DNA of 64,000 bases, taken from assembly GCA_023974075.1 (NCBI GenBank), contig CM043785.1, positions 23,811,169 through 23,875,168 on the forward strand, given 5' to 3'. The DNA comes from Chaenocephalus aceratus (lineage: Eukaryota; Chordata; Actinopteri; Perciformes; Channichthyidae). Position numbers and translations under genes: made by a program. Below, in pieces: positions 1 to 11,544 of the stretch (position 1 is its first letter; every line of letters starts with the position of its first letter). A model generated the notes under the pieces. The model did not search any database. It saw only the letters and a list, made by a program, of their open reading frames with translations, and was not told the DNA's origin.

Positions 1-118
1 GTTTAAAGGGAAAAATGGGAGAAACCTCAGGGAGAGCAACAGAGGAGGGATCCCTCTCCCAGGACGGACAGACGTGCAATAGATGCCGTGTGTAAATATA
101 GACTTTCTCTTTTACACA
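1..118 (-). mobile_element. L2/CR1-like LINE 3' region, cut by window edge
   Basis: Read on the minus strand this matches, almost base for base, the segment around 11283-11374, which belongs to a 5'-truncated LINE 3' region ending in TTGAT-type repeats. The similarity stops near 118, and the rest of the element would continue left of position 1. There is no coding content. The L2/CR1 assignment comes from recognising the widespread fish 3' tail and is moderately sure; the match to the second copy in the window is seen directly. Confidence 0.6.
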
Positions 119-890
119 TATATGTGCCGACCACTGGTGTGAGTCAAAAATGTAAGCAACTTGCTATCTCCAAACATGACCACAAGAGGTCACTCACATA
201 CTGTAAACAGGCATCCTTAGGGACAGGAAGGATCAATAACACTAAAGCACAGCACATATTTCATAGACTGCACTCATCCTTCCAGAAGAAAACAGCATTG
301 TAGTGTTTGAGCGGGGGGATCTATGACACATAACCAAAGAAAATGTATAACTAAATCACATTCTGTTAGAGTAAGTAGGATAAGGTGTGTATTTGAATTG
401 AAGTTAAATAAGTGGTTCATTGAACAGAGCATTACATAAGTACATGTGACATTATGGACTTCAAAATAAATAAATGATGGTAAATCTGTTAGTCATAAAC
501 AGAATGACTGAGAGAGCAGTGAGAAACTCGTCCGCTTTAATTACAGATGCAAATCAGAGCATTTACTGCAATTCATATCATGAAATGTAGAGATTAAGTA
601 CCTAAGACATTTATACCTACAAACATCCACATTGCACACTGTCTTCTTGTAACAAATGGCCAATTGAATCATGTAGACATAAAGATTAAATGAGAATCAG
701 ATAGATTTAGAGAAATATATAACTTTAAATCCCAATAAGGAAAAGGGATGTTTAGCAAGTCATATGAACAGGTGTGAAAATAGTTCAAACTGCTTCTGCT
801 ACCTAGGCTACACACTGCACGATTATAAATAAGCTATCAAGTTAAATATCACTAAGAAGCCTTTATTTGCAGCTTAAGAATGGAAAAAAG
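119..890. other. intron 5 of ctnna2, no recognised feature
   Basis: AT-rich intronic sequence between the LINE fragment and the left arm of the inverted THAP-containing repeat. No exon, long open frame or terminal repeat was seen. Confidence 0.5.
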
Positions 891-1350
891 CAACCCTGTC
901 TTGTAAAAATTACGTTCCCACAGAACTAAACTACATTCTCAATTACGTTTAGCTAGAAACGTATTTTCTCCCATGTTACGTTCGTTATGAACGTATCTCA
1001 AATACGTTTATTTTCTACATATCTTCTAGAAACATATTTTCTCCCACGTTACGTTAACGTATCTTAAATACGTTTATTTTCTACATATCTTTGCCATTTA
1101 TTGTCTTGCTTATAATAATGATAATAGTCATTTATAAATATCATTTTTGAGCACACATTTGAAATCAGTAGGCGAGGCTGTAATTTCGCCAGCTGTTACT
1201 CTCATGAGTGAGGCAGAACATAATAGTTTTAACATGCCAAAAAGCTGCTGTGTCGTTTATTGCAGCTCAAACATTCAAACAAATCCAGAGTTACGTGTTT
1301 CTGTACTTCCTCTAAGAAGAAAGGACAGTAACAGTCAGAAGATCTCTGTG
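891..1350 (+). repeat. left arm of long inverted repeat (THAP element)
   Basis: About 460 bp that recur in inverted orientation at 3612-4068 with few differences. The arm holds a tandem duplication of about 71 bp (near 956-1092) rich in TACGTT and AACGTA motifs, followed by the start of a THAP-like reading frame. The outer edge begins at CAACCCTGTCT in both arms and the inner edge ends at GATCTCTGTG. Either this is one element of about 3.2 kb with long inverted ends, or two copies of one fragment inserted in opposite directions. Confidence 0.75.
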
Positions 1351-1374
1351 GCTTCAGGCTTGATCGCCGTTTAA
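1234..1374 (+). pseudogene. THAP-domain N-terminal fragment, left copy
   Basis: The frame opens with MPKSCCVVYC, the start typical of a THAP zinc finger, where the first two zinc-binding cysteines lie close to the N terminus (C-x4-C). THAP domains are DNA-binding C2CH fingers found in P-element-like transposases and in host transcription factors. After about 30 residues the frame departs from the family and stops at 1372-1374, so the second zinc-binding pair (C-x2-H) is missing. Compared with the inverted copy at 3611-3724, a 4-bp insertion near 1335 shifts the frame after the RRKDS motif. Most likely a dead exon of a P-element-like transposon; a captured host THAP exon is a less likely alternative. 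Confidence 0.55.
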
Positions 1375-3240
1375 ATGACAGCGTTGGTTTCCCCAAAAGT
1401 GGGCGGAGCTGTAAAGTGATGTAGATTTTACTCTCATCTATTATTCAAAACCATTCTATTTATTTATTCCGAGTGTTCTTGCTTTTCTCTTTGGAAGTCA
1501 TCACATAACGGCATTGTAATACACAGTTCGGCTGCATTAAATATTACACATCTGCTGTAGTTCTTTATTTATAGAGCCCTGATGAGAAGACCTTTAGACA
1601 AACTTGAAGAACTGCCGCCAACACTGAATATGCGACGTGGATCATAAATATATCAACAATTAAACAACACCTTGCATTTCTTTTCACAAAATGCGTCTCC
1701 TTGCAGTATCAATACTAATTCAGCTGACTTTTATATTTGATCCAATTGGTATATAGGTTATATTTACACCATAACGGTGCACAGCTGATAGAAAAGGACT
1801 TGTAGTTTTTAAAGATATTTCTGATTTTCTTTGAATATAAGAATGTAAATACTGAGTTGAGAGAATAGTCAGGAGATTTGGGTGATGGGAGACACATCTA
1901 TGCATCACAATTTCAATAGCTTACCATTAAATGACGGATATGCCTTTCTGTCTGTGATGTTTTACAAATCAGATATTAATGTGTAGAAGTAAAGCATGAG
2001 AAATAGTATAGCAATATCCTGTAGAATTATGTAAAAACATGAATAAAACTACACATCTCCAGATGTTATACATACATAAGTGTCCTACACTAATAATACA
2101 AAGTTGTTATTAGTATGCTTTGTGTACCTTGTGTGCACCGCCTAGTGGTTAAAGCACGTTATTGAATTATTTTTGTTGAATAATGTTATTTTTTTTGAAT
2201 AATGTTATTTGATGAAAACAATATTAAGAGTACATACTTTCAGGGGAAAGTAGAAGGTCAATGATATAAATATAGAATATAAAAAATCAAGAAGATACTG
2301 TAAGTGATCTCTACAATAAAACAGTTTAGTGCAGGATGTAGCCTACCAATATATTAATAGGAGGATGTACAAAACAGACAAACTAATTAACCTTTATTAA
2401 CACATTAAAGAATACTTTAGGTTAAGGTCTTCTTTCAAATAAGAAAAAAGCTTTGGGGTATCTACTGTACCTACAGATACAGATTAAGCCTGACAAAGTA
2501 CTTAACATCTAAAGTATTGCTTTCCTGCAATGTTAACTATGTTGAAGCACTTATTTGAACTGATATTATACACATTAATTATACTCTTATGTATGTAGAT
2601 AGAATAAGAAATGTGAAGAATATGACAGTTTAATGGTGGAGGTACACACATATTGATAGATGTCTTGTAATGCACTGTTGAGGAACCTGTGACCCACGTT
2701 TTTCATTCATTGCATAACTACACCGTAGTTGTGTATGATATGTCAATAAACCTTTGAAAATCTTGAAATCTTGAAAGGGATGTGCAAAATAGCAATTATA
2801 TACAGTTTTTAATTAACTATTAGTAGAGAATAACAAGTAATTAATATACTTTATAGAGATCTGCAGATACATGTTTAGTCTTCTCAAGCACCAACTATCA
2901 AATATCTCTCCTGATTGTTGGCACTTGACAATCACCTTTCCCTGAATTTTACTCAGGTGTAACTAAAGTCTGCTTTAAGGGTTGTTTATATTTCACATCA
3001 TTAATCAGAATCTGCAAATTAACTAAAATAAGTGTAGTGGATTAAAAATACCAGGTTAACCTCTGAATTGTAGTGGAGTAGAATTACAAAGTAACAATGA
3101 GCTGTCATGTGGGTATATATTAATGCTGCCCATTATGGATACAAGCGATTTTCACCCATGTAGTAATTACATGTTTTACATTTGTACACACCAATTTGTT
3201 TCCTATCGCCTAAACCTCCAGGGCTGTACACAGTTTATTA
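1375..3240. other. intron 5 interior between the THAP arms
   Basis: AT-rich sequence with no transposase-sized open frame. The only recognisable item is a short LINE-like tail at 2690-2778. If the two THAP arms belong to a single element, this is its interior and it has lost or never had coding capacity. Confidence 0.45.
2690..2778 (+). mobile_element. short LINE-type 3' tail
   Basis: The end of this stretch reads GTCAATAAACC followed by repeats of the CTTGAAAT type, the usual 3' end of several fish non-LTR elements, where a polyadenylation-like AATAAA precedes a short tandem repeat. Only the last 90 bases or so are recognisable, so the clade is uncertain. Confidence 0.4.
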
Positions 3241-3283
3241 CTGGCAACTTCTAATTTTGGGAAAAACGAAAACGTCTTTTAAA

Positions 3284-3296
3284 ACTACAATTCCCA
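3284..3296 (+). promoter_or_regulatory. ACTACAATTCCCA motif (ZNF143/THAP11-type)
   Basis: A perfect ACTACAATTCCCA, the core of the promoter element bound in vertebrates by ZNF143 and the THAP11-HCFC1 complex. A degenerate second version lies on the minus strand at about 3520-3541. Both sit just inside the right THAP arm, on the side that would be downstream of its THAP start. Binding is inferred from the motif only. Confidence 0.35.
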
Positions 3297-3610
3297 ATAG
3301 AGATGTGCCATAGAGAACATGTTGCGAAACACAATAGCCAGCATGTGTAGTTCTGGGGGGGCGTTCGAGTCCAGTTTTTAATAGTCTGGCGTGGTTTCGT
3401 TCCATTTCAAAGCGCTTTGACGCTCGGCGTAACCTTGGCGTACTGCCACTCCAACATCCAATCCCAGAGCTTGAAGATTAATCACGGGGTTTGTCAACGG
3501 GACTGTAGTCCCAAACGATATGTGGATTATGGGTAGTGTAGTGTCTTCGGCCATCCTAAACTGAAATGTTTTTCGGATATCATATCGCATTAACAACACC
3601 ACATCTGGCG

Positions 3611-3724
3611 TCACAGAGATCTTCTGTAACTGTCCTTTCTTCTTGGAGGAAGTACAGAAACACGTAATTCTGGATTTGTTTTAATGTTTGAGGTGCAATA
3701 AACGACACAGCAGCTTTTTGGCAT
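3611..3724 (-). pseudogene. THAP-domain N-terminal fragment, right copy
   Basis: Minus-strand frame starting MPKSCCVVYC and continuing to RRKDSYRRSL before a stop, inside the inverted copy of the left arm. It keeps the first C-x4-C pair and the basic RRKDSYRR run that follows in THAP domains, but nothing of the distal C-x2-H. The frame may once have continued through a splice junction close to the arm's inner edge. An upstream in-frame ATG (3797-3799) also exists; I chose the MPK start because THAP fingers usually begin at or near the protein N terminus. Confidence 0.55.
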
Positions 3725-4068
3725 GTTAAAACTATTATTTTCTGCCTCGCTCATGAGAGTAACAGCTGGCAAAATTACAGCCTCGCCTACTGATTTCAAA
3801 TGTGTGCTCTAAAATGATATTTATAAATGACTATTATCATTATTATAAGCAAGACAATAAATGGCAAAGATATGTAGAAAATAAACGTATTTAAGATACG
3901 TTCATAAGAACGTAACGTGGGAGAAAATATGTTTCTGGAAGATATGTAGAAAATAAACGTATTTGAGATACGTTCATAACGAACGTGGGAGAAAATAAGT
4001 TTCTAGCTAAACGTAATTGAGAATGCAGTTTAGTTCTGTGGGAACGTAATATTTAGGAGACAGGGTTG
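3612..4068 (-). repeat. right arm of long inverted repeat (THAP element)
   Basis: Inverted copy of 891-1350, including the same tandem TACGTT-rich block and the same boundary words. Small indels (for example a missing GTCA relative to the left arm) and scattered substitutions show that both arms have aged. Confidence 0.75.
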
Positions 4069-4594
4069 GAAAAAAGGCCTGAGTAGGGTTAGGGTTATCT
4101 CTGAAAATATTTGTGTTTCTGATATAAAATGTGAGCAGGAAGAAGTACATTATTGTATCCTAAATAAATTATGTTGTGTTGAATGGCATCTTAAAAGCAA
4201 AGATGCAGCATCTATTTATAGATGCTCTGAACATCTACATGTTTAGGCAAACACAAATTGGCTCTCATCAAGCATCAGAGAGTGAATGGCAAACAAAATC
4301 ACAGCACTGTTTTGACACTGAAACACGTGTTCCTTAACCTGAGAGTACTCCTGGTTTTCTATTTTACAAGACTCTTTTGCAATCACAACACATTTTAAAG
4401 AGGGTGTTTGAAATGAAAAAAGACCTGGGCTTCAGATCCTGATCCCAAACCCATCTTAAAGTCCTGACCTATACATACATAATTGTCCAAACAGCAAAAA
4501 AGCTAACAGACTTAAACATATTAAAGGAAAGATTGTTCACCATCAATTTATAACCACTAGATGGCAACAGCAACACATGTTTATGGAGAGCGAT

Positions 4595-4782
<188 letters not shown>

Positions 4783-4939
4783 AGAGGAAGAAAGGAAAAG
4801 TGTGTGTTGCTTAGTGTTAGATAGACAGTTCCTTAAATAATGACCTTAAAGAGCTAATGAATATGCTTTCAGAGACTGAACATACAATATCTGTGCTAAA
4901 TGTAGTACTTAAAGAAGAAATGCATGCTTGCTGACTTAC

Positions 4940-5206
4940 ATCAAACTCATTGAGGGCAGCAGCCAGCTCTCCAATGCCGGCATGGCCGTGCTTCTCATCA
5001 GTGGGCGAGTTCGCCTGAGCAGCGCTGGAAATGCCTCCGATGGCCTCCTGAACCTGCTTGAACACGTAGTCTCGGTTGGCACGTGTGGCTGCCACATCTG
5101 GGTGGCGCAGGAAGGCCTGAGAGGCCGTGTACAGCATGGTGGCATTCTTCTTAAGGGCCCCACGGGCAGCGGCCATCTCATCTCGACACTGGGGGTCTTT
5201 CAGCTC
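4940..5206 (-). CDS. ctnna2: catenin alpha-2, coding exon 5 (residues 196-284)
   Basis: An exon of 267 nt (89 codons, phase 0 at both ends) that starts ELKDPQCRDE after a TCTCAG acceptor and ends LAAALNEFD before GTAAGT. The string MAAARGALKKNATMLYTASQ is characteristic of alpha-N-catenin (CTNNA2) rather than alpha-E-catenin, which has ILQKN-type residues here. Alpha-catenins link the cadherin-beta-catenin complex to actin at adherens junctions, and the neural paralogue acts in neurons. This exon completes the N-terminal vinculin-homology helical bundle used in dimerisation. Relative to the mammalian protein as I recall it, the loop after SPTDE differs (KHGHAG). The next exon must lie left of position 1, so intron 5 is longer than 4.9 kb. 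Confidence 0.96.
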
Positions 5207-5308
5207 CTGAGAAGGTGATAAATGTTCTCACGTAAGCAATAATCACCATTTTGTTTCAGTGTTAAAAGAACAGATTGCATATTAAAAATTAAAAAAATTA
5301 AATAATTA

Positions 5309-5640
5309 AAAGGCGGCTCAGTCTGTAGGCACTTGGTCTTGGAACCGAAGGGTCACCGTTTCACGTCCCGATCGGCCAAAGAAAGAAAAATATTGAGTGG
5401 TAACTGGAGAGGTGCCAGTTCACCTCCAAGGTCACTGCCGAGGTGCCATTGAGCAAGGCACCTAACCTTGAAACTGCTCCCTTGGCACCGGATACCTGGC
5501 AGCTTCTCTGCTCTGCCACTTCTCCTATCTGCATGTGGTTGTGTGTGTGAATATGTATATCCTCTGTGTGTGTGCTTGTATATCCTCCCCTGTGTGTGTA
5601 ATGTGTGACACAACAGAGTGGGGAAAGACATTTCATAAAG
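5309..5640 (+). mobile_element. tRNA-derived SINE
   Basis: Starts with a tRNA-like head: an A-box-like TGTAGGCACTTGG and a B-box-like GGTCACCGTTTCACGTCCC at about 5351-5369, the layout of an RNA polymerase III promoter. The body continues through GAGCAAGGCACCTAACC, a block also seen in the second SINE at 10946-11176. It sits about 100 bp upstream (gene sense) of exon 5. The internal TGTGTG-rich tail is degenerate. It is not a functional tRNA gene because no cloverleaf 3' half follows. Confidence 0.7.
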
Positions 5641-6796
5641 TATGTCTTCTTCTTCTTAACAAAATATTAAAGATCCTACACAATATATGTGAGTGTTAGA
5701 ACACTGCATCAAACAAGTGGCCTCATTAATTCACAACAGTGCCAAACAGAGAATAAACTGATCTTAGTTCAAGATATTTCCTGTCAAAAGAATGCGTTTG
5801 TGTCCAATCTGATGAACTGGTGTTGTTCCAACCATACAATGTTTGTGCAGCGTCAGCAGATCAGTGACCCTGCAGCTGGATGGGATTCAGCGCAGTGCTT
5901 TGCTCAGGGACAGTTCAGCGGGGTGGATACGTGCCAACATGACACTTGAAGGCAGACATCTCCTCAGAGCTTTTCGTCACACTGGGGGCATGTAAGACAT
6001 TCTAACACTTTCATGTCTTATCCTCCTGGGTGAAGTAAGCACAGCTGCTCATACAGTAGGCTGCTGATTTAGAGGAATTTCATTTCAATGCTACTGAAAA
6101 ACATTATTTTCCATGACATGACTTCATATACATTTTAAGGTTAACTGCACAACCTCATAAACAACCTCATAAACAGTACTAATCACTTATAATAATATTC
6201 TAAAATGATCCAAATAATACTTTGTGTTCCTTATCAGCGATATACCATAAATCATCAATGTTTATATGAAATAAGCCGCTTTAAATGTGTTTTAACTACG
6301 AGCGCTGATTACAGTACCCCAAAACTACTAGTTCAATAATGGATTGAAGATACAGGTATAAGATGAATTTGTCTGCTCTATTAACCACATTTTAATTTGA
6401 ATCGTTTAATCAAATTATAGTGGCAGTGTGTCTGTTTATGAAAACTAACCCAAGTACGGATAATGCAAAGCAGATAGAAATGCACATTATTATATGATAT
6501 GCATATGTTGTTTGCATTTGACACCAAAGAACACTTGCAAGTCAATCAGATGTATTTTGTTCGTATATATTCTGTATAAGTCTGATAACGGCTATATTTA
6601 AATCAACACACTCACTTGGTTTGAGTTTGAGACATCAGCACGACTTACAAATGTTAGGGAATCACCAAGATGTGAGAAGACAGACTACAGAGACGTGTAA
6701 AAAGTATTAAAAGTGTTCTGCTACGAGAACTCCCTGTACCCCAAAGTGACACACAAGTTGTGTTTTACTTTTTCTTTTAAAGGGGCTTCAAGTTAC
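5641..6796 (-). other. remainder of ctnna2 intron 4
   Basis: AT-rich intronic sequence with no recognised gene or transposon. The whole intron runs from 6796 to 5207 on the minus strand. Confidence 0.6.
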
Positions 6797-6916
6797 CTGC
6801 TGTCTCCGGGCTGCCACATAGTTAAGCTTCACCATCTCCTTCCCAAACTCCTTGAAGCGGTTGGCCAGGTCCTGCTCATTGGTTGCATTCTTAACCCCCT
6901 CCAGGGCCTCCTCCAC
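6797..6916 (-). CDS. ctnna2: catenin alpha-2, coding exon 4 (residues 156-195)
   Basis: An exon of 120 nt (40 codons, phase 0) from VEEALEGVKN to VAARRQQ, with acceptor GTTACAG and donor GTAACT. The motif ATNEQDLANRFKEFGKEMVK is the CTNNA2 form. It encodes helices of the N-terminal vinculin-homology domain just after the beta-catenin-binding segment. The splice junctions were chosen because they join IV/VEE and RRQQ/ELKD without frame change and match the known family sequence. No disruption is seen. Confidence 0.96.
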
Positions 6917-7596
6917 CTGTAACACGTACATATAAATACAGACTCTCCAAAAAACGATTCCGATGCATCTGAAAACTAGCATGCGTTGTACTATATAGTT
7001 TACTCCAGTAATAAACCTGAAGCCATAATTGTTACAACATACATTAAGGTAAAACAATAATGGAAAGCTGTGTAAATGCAGCCGGGTTTTTAAAACACTA
7101 TCATCGTTAAGTTGTGCAGTTTTAATGTGTTTCACTTCAGCTATCTCCTTTCCTTTTGCAGTTACTTTCTGATTCTAAACTCATTTCAATCCCTAATGAA
7201 AGTGGCACACCAGATGTAAAAGGAAAGAGAGAAGAGAGAGGGATAACTTTTCAGTGGCCTTTGATGGCAGGGCTTATACTGGCTCAAGTTAAGCTCCTCC
7301 GTGGGCCTCGAGAATTTGAGAGCGTATGTGTTTGTGAGAGAGGGACAAAGTGAGAATGAAAGTGCGTGCAGGCCGGAGTTTGTTTCAGATTATACCACTT
7401 GCTTATCGTTCTTTCCACCCTGCATTAACTTATTTCTCAAAGCCGGACATTTTCACCGGACATTTTCACTACAAAACTCAGTGAGTGAGTGGCATGGATA
7501 TGTGTAGTTAATCACACCAGGACACTATGGTGTGAAATTCATACAGTACAGTCAGATGTGTGTTCCCAGGATACTGCTATATGCCTAATCTATATG

Positions 7597-7969
7597 TGTT
7601 ACGATTGGGTGAAGCAGGTAGGACTCAAATGCAGAATTTAACGAAAAGCGAGCTTTATTAAATAATAAAAGCTGTGGCAAAAAAGGCAGTATCCAAAATA
7701 TCCAAAACAAACGAGCAGCACAAGGAACACAGACCGTGGAATAACATGGAGGGGAAACAATGAACCGACATGGAACACAGGGGAAGACTAGACTAAATAC
7801 ACAGAAGGGTAATCACAGGACTAGACACAGCTGGGCAGGGGAGGGAGAAACACAAGGGCAACAGGTGAACACAATGAGACAATCAGACACACCAGGGAAA
7901 CTAACGACAGGGAGGAATGAACAGACTTACAAAACCCATAACCAGACAGACAACACTAAAACCGTGACA
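7597..7969 (-). mobile_element. solo LTR-like element
   Basis: Bounded by TGTTACG and CGTGACA, i.e. an inverted TG...CA pair. On the minus strand it reads TGTCACGG...GTAACA with an AATAAA signal about 60 bp before its end, as expected of an LTR. It shares a 26-bp block (7885-7910) with the larger LTR at 47778-48349, so both belong to related families. I could not find a matching 5-bp target duplication. There is no internal retrotransposon sequence, so it is best read as a solo LTR in intron 3. Confidence 0.55.
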
Positions 7970-8300
7970 TAAACCTGGGAGTGTGACAAAATGCTAATGT
8001 GTGCAGAGGTTGTGATAAAAGCATACATTGTCTATGTGGACTGCACAACACCACAAAGCCCCTTCTTTCAAATATGACCTTACTAGTTCAGTAAAACACT
8101 TTGCATTCAAGTCTTCTTCATACAATCACAACAAAGATTGGGGAGTGTGTCATTTCTAGCATAATATATATATATATATATGTTTAATCAAGTATTCTGA
8201 CTACTCAACCACAACACCATAAGGGACAATATGCTAGCTTAACAAAAGTTATTTTGCAAAATAACAATGTCATTCAAAATAAGGTGATGATCGCCCTTAC

Positions 8301-8467
8301 AATTTTCAGGTGGGCCAGCAGCCTCATGACATCCGCCATGTCAGCGAGGATGAGCAGGCGGGTGACAGCAGAGAGCAGGGCGCGGGCGGCCCTCACCATA
8401 GTGCCACGCTTCACAGAGGAACACGGGTCGTCAGCAAACTCTGACGAGGCAATACGCATCGCCTCTC
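8301..8467 (-). CDS. ctnna2: catenin alpha-2, coding exon 3 (residues 100-155)
   Basis: An exon of 167 nt that completes the split glycine codon from exon 2 and ends at codon ATT before GTAAGG; the acceptor is TCTTGCAG. The product runs EAMRIASSEFADDPCSSVKR and continues RGTMVRAARALLSAVTRLL, ending at LAHLKI. MRIASSEF and VMRLLAHLKI are the alpha-N-catenin versions of this highly conserved stretch, which in the family forms part of the beta-catenin-binding and homodimer interface. The open frame continues a few codons past the donor, but the family sequence requires the splice to VEEALE. Confidence 0.97.
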
Positions 8468-9432
8468 CTGCAAGAGGAAAGGGAGAGAACTGTCAGTGGA
8501 AGAGTGACATTATATGTTGCCTTAGAGTAGACAGTACATTAGTATGTGTGCGAGTAGGTGTATTTGAGTGTGCAACCTGCATACAACTTATTTGTACTCA
8601 TCTCCAGTTGAAGACGTTTTTTAATGTGTCTCTGGAGTGTATATAACCAATTAAAGGCCCACCGCTTACTTCCTTAATCTAATTCAGAGCTCATAAAACT
8701 GTTTTTTGTTAGAAAATATAGATCAGAAAGTGGCTTTCCCGAGTTTGCGCAAGCCCACACAACCACAAAAATCAATGAGCTTGTAATTTACAGAATCATT
8801 ATGACTGGAGAGTGTATACTGTGTTGCAGAGAGGTTTAGTAATGACTTTCCTTTAACCATTTCACCTCAAATAATATATTCATGTCTCCATGTCCAAAAG
8901 GGACCAACTACATTGACCTTTTTAACATGTATTATCAGTAACTTTGATGCTTGCATACAACCGGCCATCTGTGAGAGAATATGGTAATGACGCTTAAAGG
9001 TTTTCCTGCTGGGTCAGCAGCAAAGTGGCAGTGGGTCAATGGTTGGTCCTCAAAAATAAAACACACTACATAACCCTTCTCCAGTACACCATGGTTTATT
9101 CAACCCAATGTCTCTTGTCTTTATCAGAGTGAGCAGGCCAGATATTGTGAAAGAGAAAATTAAAATGTTAGATGTACTGTGTGAAAAGGGACAGAAACAG
9201 ACACCTAATCAGATCATTAAAACATCAACCTGACACACCCTGATAACACACATACACATGGCAGGTTATTAAACAGACTTTTGCTGGTAGTCCCACAGTG
9301 ATGAGCTGGCGAGATATTGAATACAAAGGGTGTGATAAATGAACGCCTCTTTGATCTAAATTCAGCATCTACAGTATAATGTGATCATGACAAGTTGAAG
9401 TGTTTTGGGATGATGTTGAAGACGTTTTTTAA

Positions 9433-10695
9433 TGCATGAACACATTTCTTACTTCAAAAATCATGCTCAATCTTTCCCGGGAACTCTGTCCGTTTCCAAA
9501 GTTTATTTTCTGTGCATGACATGTTTAATGGTGTTCTACAATTGATTTCCCAATGACCTTTACTAGGCTGATGGTGCCATTCGGGGACATCTCTATCTGC
9601 TGCTGAAGGAGATATTCTGTTAAAGTCTGCCATATGTCGAGCTTCATAGATGTAATGTTATGACTAAAATGGTGTTCCCTGACATGTACAGTACAGTAAT
9701 TATATCGTACCTAGCTTAAGAGTGTGTAAAGAGAGAATATAGAGAGAGTCCCATCAGCAGCCCACTTCTGTGGAGAAGAGCTTTTCAGTTTGCCCATATG
9801 TTCATAATGGCAGTTAAAGGTTAAGAGATATGGAGTATTCATGTTCATTGTCAAGTTTAGTGTTGGTCAAAGTAAAGTTTTTTCCAAGTATGGGGTTTTA
9901 TTCATTGCTTTATTCAAAGGGAAGCGTCCTGCCATCAATATGCAGTGTAATTATTCATGAGTGCAGTGTAATTATTCAATATTGCACTAATGTACATTCC
10001 CAAAGATATTGAAGTGACTGTTATTTTGTATATATTGATTGTTGCGTTTTTTTATCTTAATGTGTGCACATGTATAAATGTGTCGATTGATTGTGTATAG
10101 GATATAAATATGTTATGCATATTTTTATTTTCGGGATTGGGGGAAGCGGTATTTTGATTTCTCTGTCTGTACACACAAACTGAAAGATTGACAAAGTTGA
10201 CCTTGACATACAAACACAAGTGCAAAAAAGTGCCACGTTCAAAACATGGCTTTAAGATATAACATACATTTCCTATATGAACTTTTTAAACACAGCCTAC
10301 ATTAGGCTTTGGATCTCATGCCAAACAGGTGGAAAGATTGATATTTTCCTTTTTTGAGTCAGCTGCGGTGATGACCTGTATGGCAACAGTCTATTTCACG
10401 CCTGAAAAGAGCAACGCATTCAAGTCAGTGTTCAACAGCATCGGCGGCCAAGTGGAGCTGACAGTGCAGGATGAGGAATACGGCAACAACACAACACACC
10501 GTATGCTGAGCTCCATTTGCTCTTTTTGCTGATGAAGCTATTCAACAGGGAATCCAATTCCATTCTGGGGACAAACATCTGATTCACATAAAGGCTACCT
10601 GACTTGCACTCAGCACAGAAAATAAACTTTGGAAACGGACAGAGTTCCCGGGAAAGATTGAGCATGCTTTTTTAAGTAAGAGATGTGTTCATGCA
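9433..10695. mobile_element. fold-back element with 83-bp inverted ends
   Basis: The left end 9433-9515 and right end 10613-10695 are inverted copies of about 83 bp with a handful of mismatches, beginning TGCATGAACACA and containing CATGCTCAATCTTTCCCGGG. The interior has no recognisable transposase; a 67-codon frame at 10329-10532 matches nothing I know. No clear target duplication was found. A non-autonomous DNA transposon is the likely class. Confidence 0.6.
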
Positions 10696-10744
10696 GAAGT
10701 TTTAGTGTTAACCAAATCTTCCCCCAAATCTCTTTTTTGTGTCC

Positions 10745-11544
10745 ATATATACGCCGGGATCCTGAGTCGAGGCTAATCCTGTTGCTGTGGTCGTGTGTCC
10801 TGGATCCTCTATCCTGAGTACTGGATCTGAGTCCTGGACTTTGAGTCGTGGCTGAACCTGTCTCTGCGATCCTGCCTGACTCTCATCATACTACTTCACT
10901 GATGGCTCCCACAAGATTGCTGACATCCTGACATTGTGACATTGTGGGCGGTGGTGGCGAAGTCGATAGGGACTTGGCTTGGGAACTGGAAGGTCACCAG
11001 TTCAAGTCCCGGCAAGACCAAGTGCTACCGAGGTGTCCCTGAGCAAGGCACCGTTCCCCACACTGCTCCCCGGGCGCCGTTCAAAATGGCAGCACACTGC
11101 TCCTAACACTAGGATGGGTCAAATGCAGAGAAACAATTTCCCCACGAGGGATTAATAAAAGTCCATCTTATCTTATCCTCGTGGATTCATCTTCTTATTA
11201 TAGACACATGCATTTCCAAACATTTGGTCTTTCCAAACATTTGGTCTACCTATGTTGCAAATGTATTATCTTTTCAATTTACACACGGCATCTATTGCAC
11301 GTCTGTCCGTCCTGGGAATAGGGATCCCTCCTCTGTTGCTCTCCCTGAGGTTTCTCCCATTTTTCCCTTTAAACTGTGGGTTTTCTCCGGAAGTTGTTCC
11401 TTGTACGATGTGAGGGTCTAAGAACAGAGGGTGTCGTATTGTCATACTGATATGCTGTACAAACTGTGAAGTCCACTGAGACAAATGTAACATTTGTGAT
11501 AGTGGGCTATATAAATAAACATTGATTGATTGATTGATTAACCA
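10745..11544 (+). mobile_element. L2/CR1-like LINE 3' region with nested SINE
   Basis: The 3' untranslated part of a non-LTR element ending at ATAAATAAACATTGATTGAT repeats near 11540. The stretch 11283-11374 matches the fragment at the left window edge. The block 10946-11176 is a SINE inserted inside it: ATCCTCGTGGATTC resumes the LINE after the SINE tail. No reverse-transcriptase frame is left, so the copy is 5'-truncated and inert. Confidence 0.65.
10946..11176 (+). mobile_element. tRNA-derived SINE nested in LINE
   Basis: Head with GATAGGGACTTGG (A-box-like) and AGGTCACCAGTTCAAGTCCC (B-box-like, 10991-11010), then GAGCAAGGCACC, GTCAAATGCAGAG and the tail AATTTCCCCACGAGGGATTA, a pattern widespread in fish SINEs. 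It has the same head family as the element at 5309. Confidence 0.75.

Noticed and set aside
5309..5400. A functional tRNA gene
   Set aside because: A- and B-box-like words are present, but no cloverleaf or acceptor stem; the body is a SINE.
8607..9434. A 20-bp direct repeat GTTGAAGACGTTTTTTAATG at 8607 and 9415
   Set aside because: Too short and isolated to define an element. It touches the left edge of the fold-back at 9433 but has no partner at its right edge.
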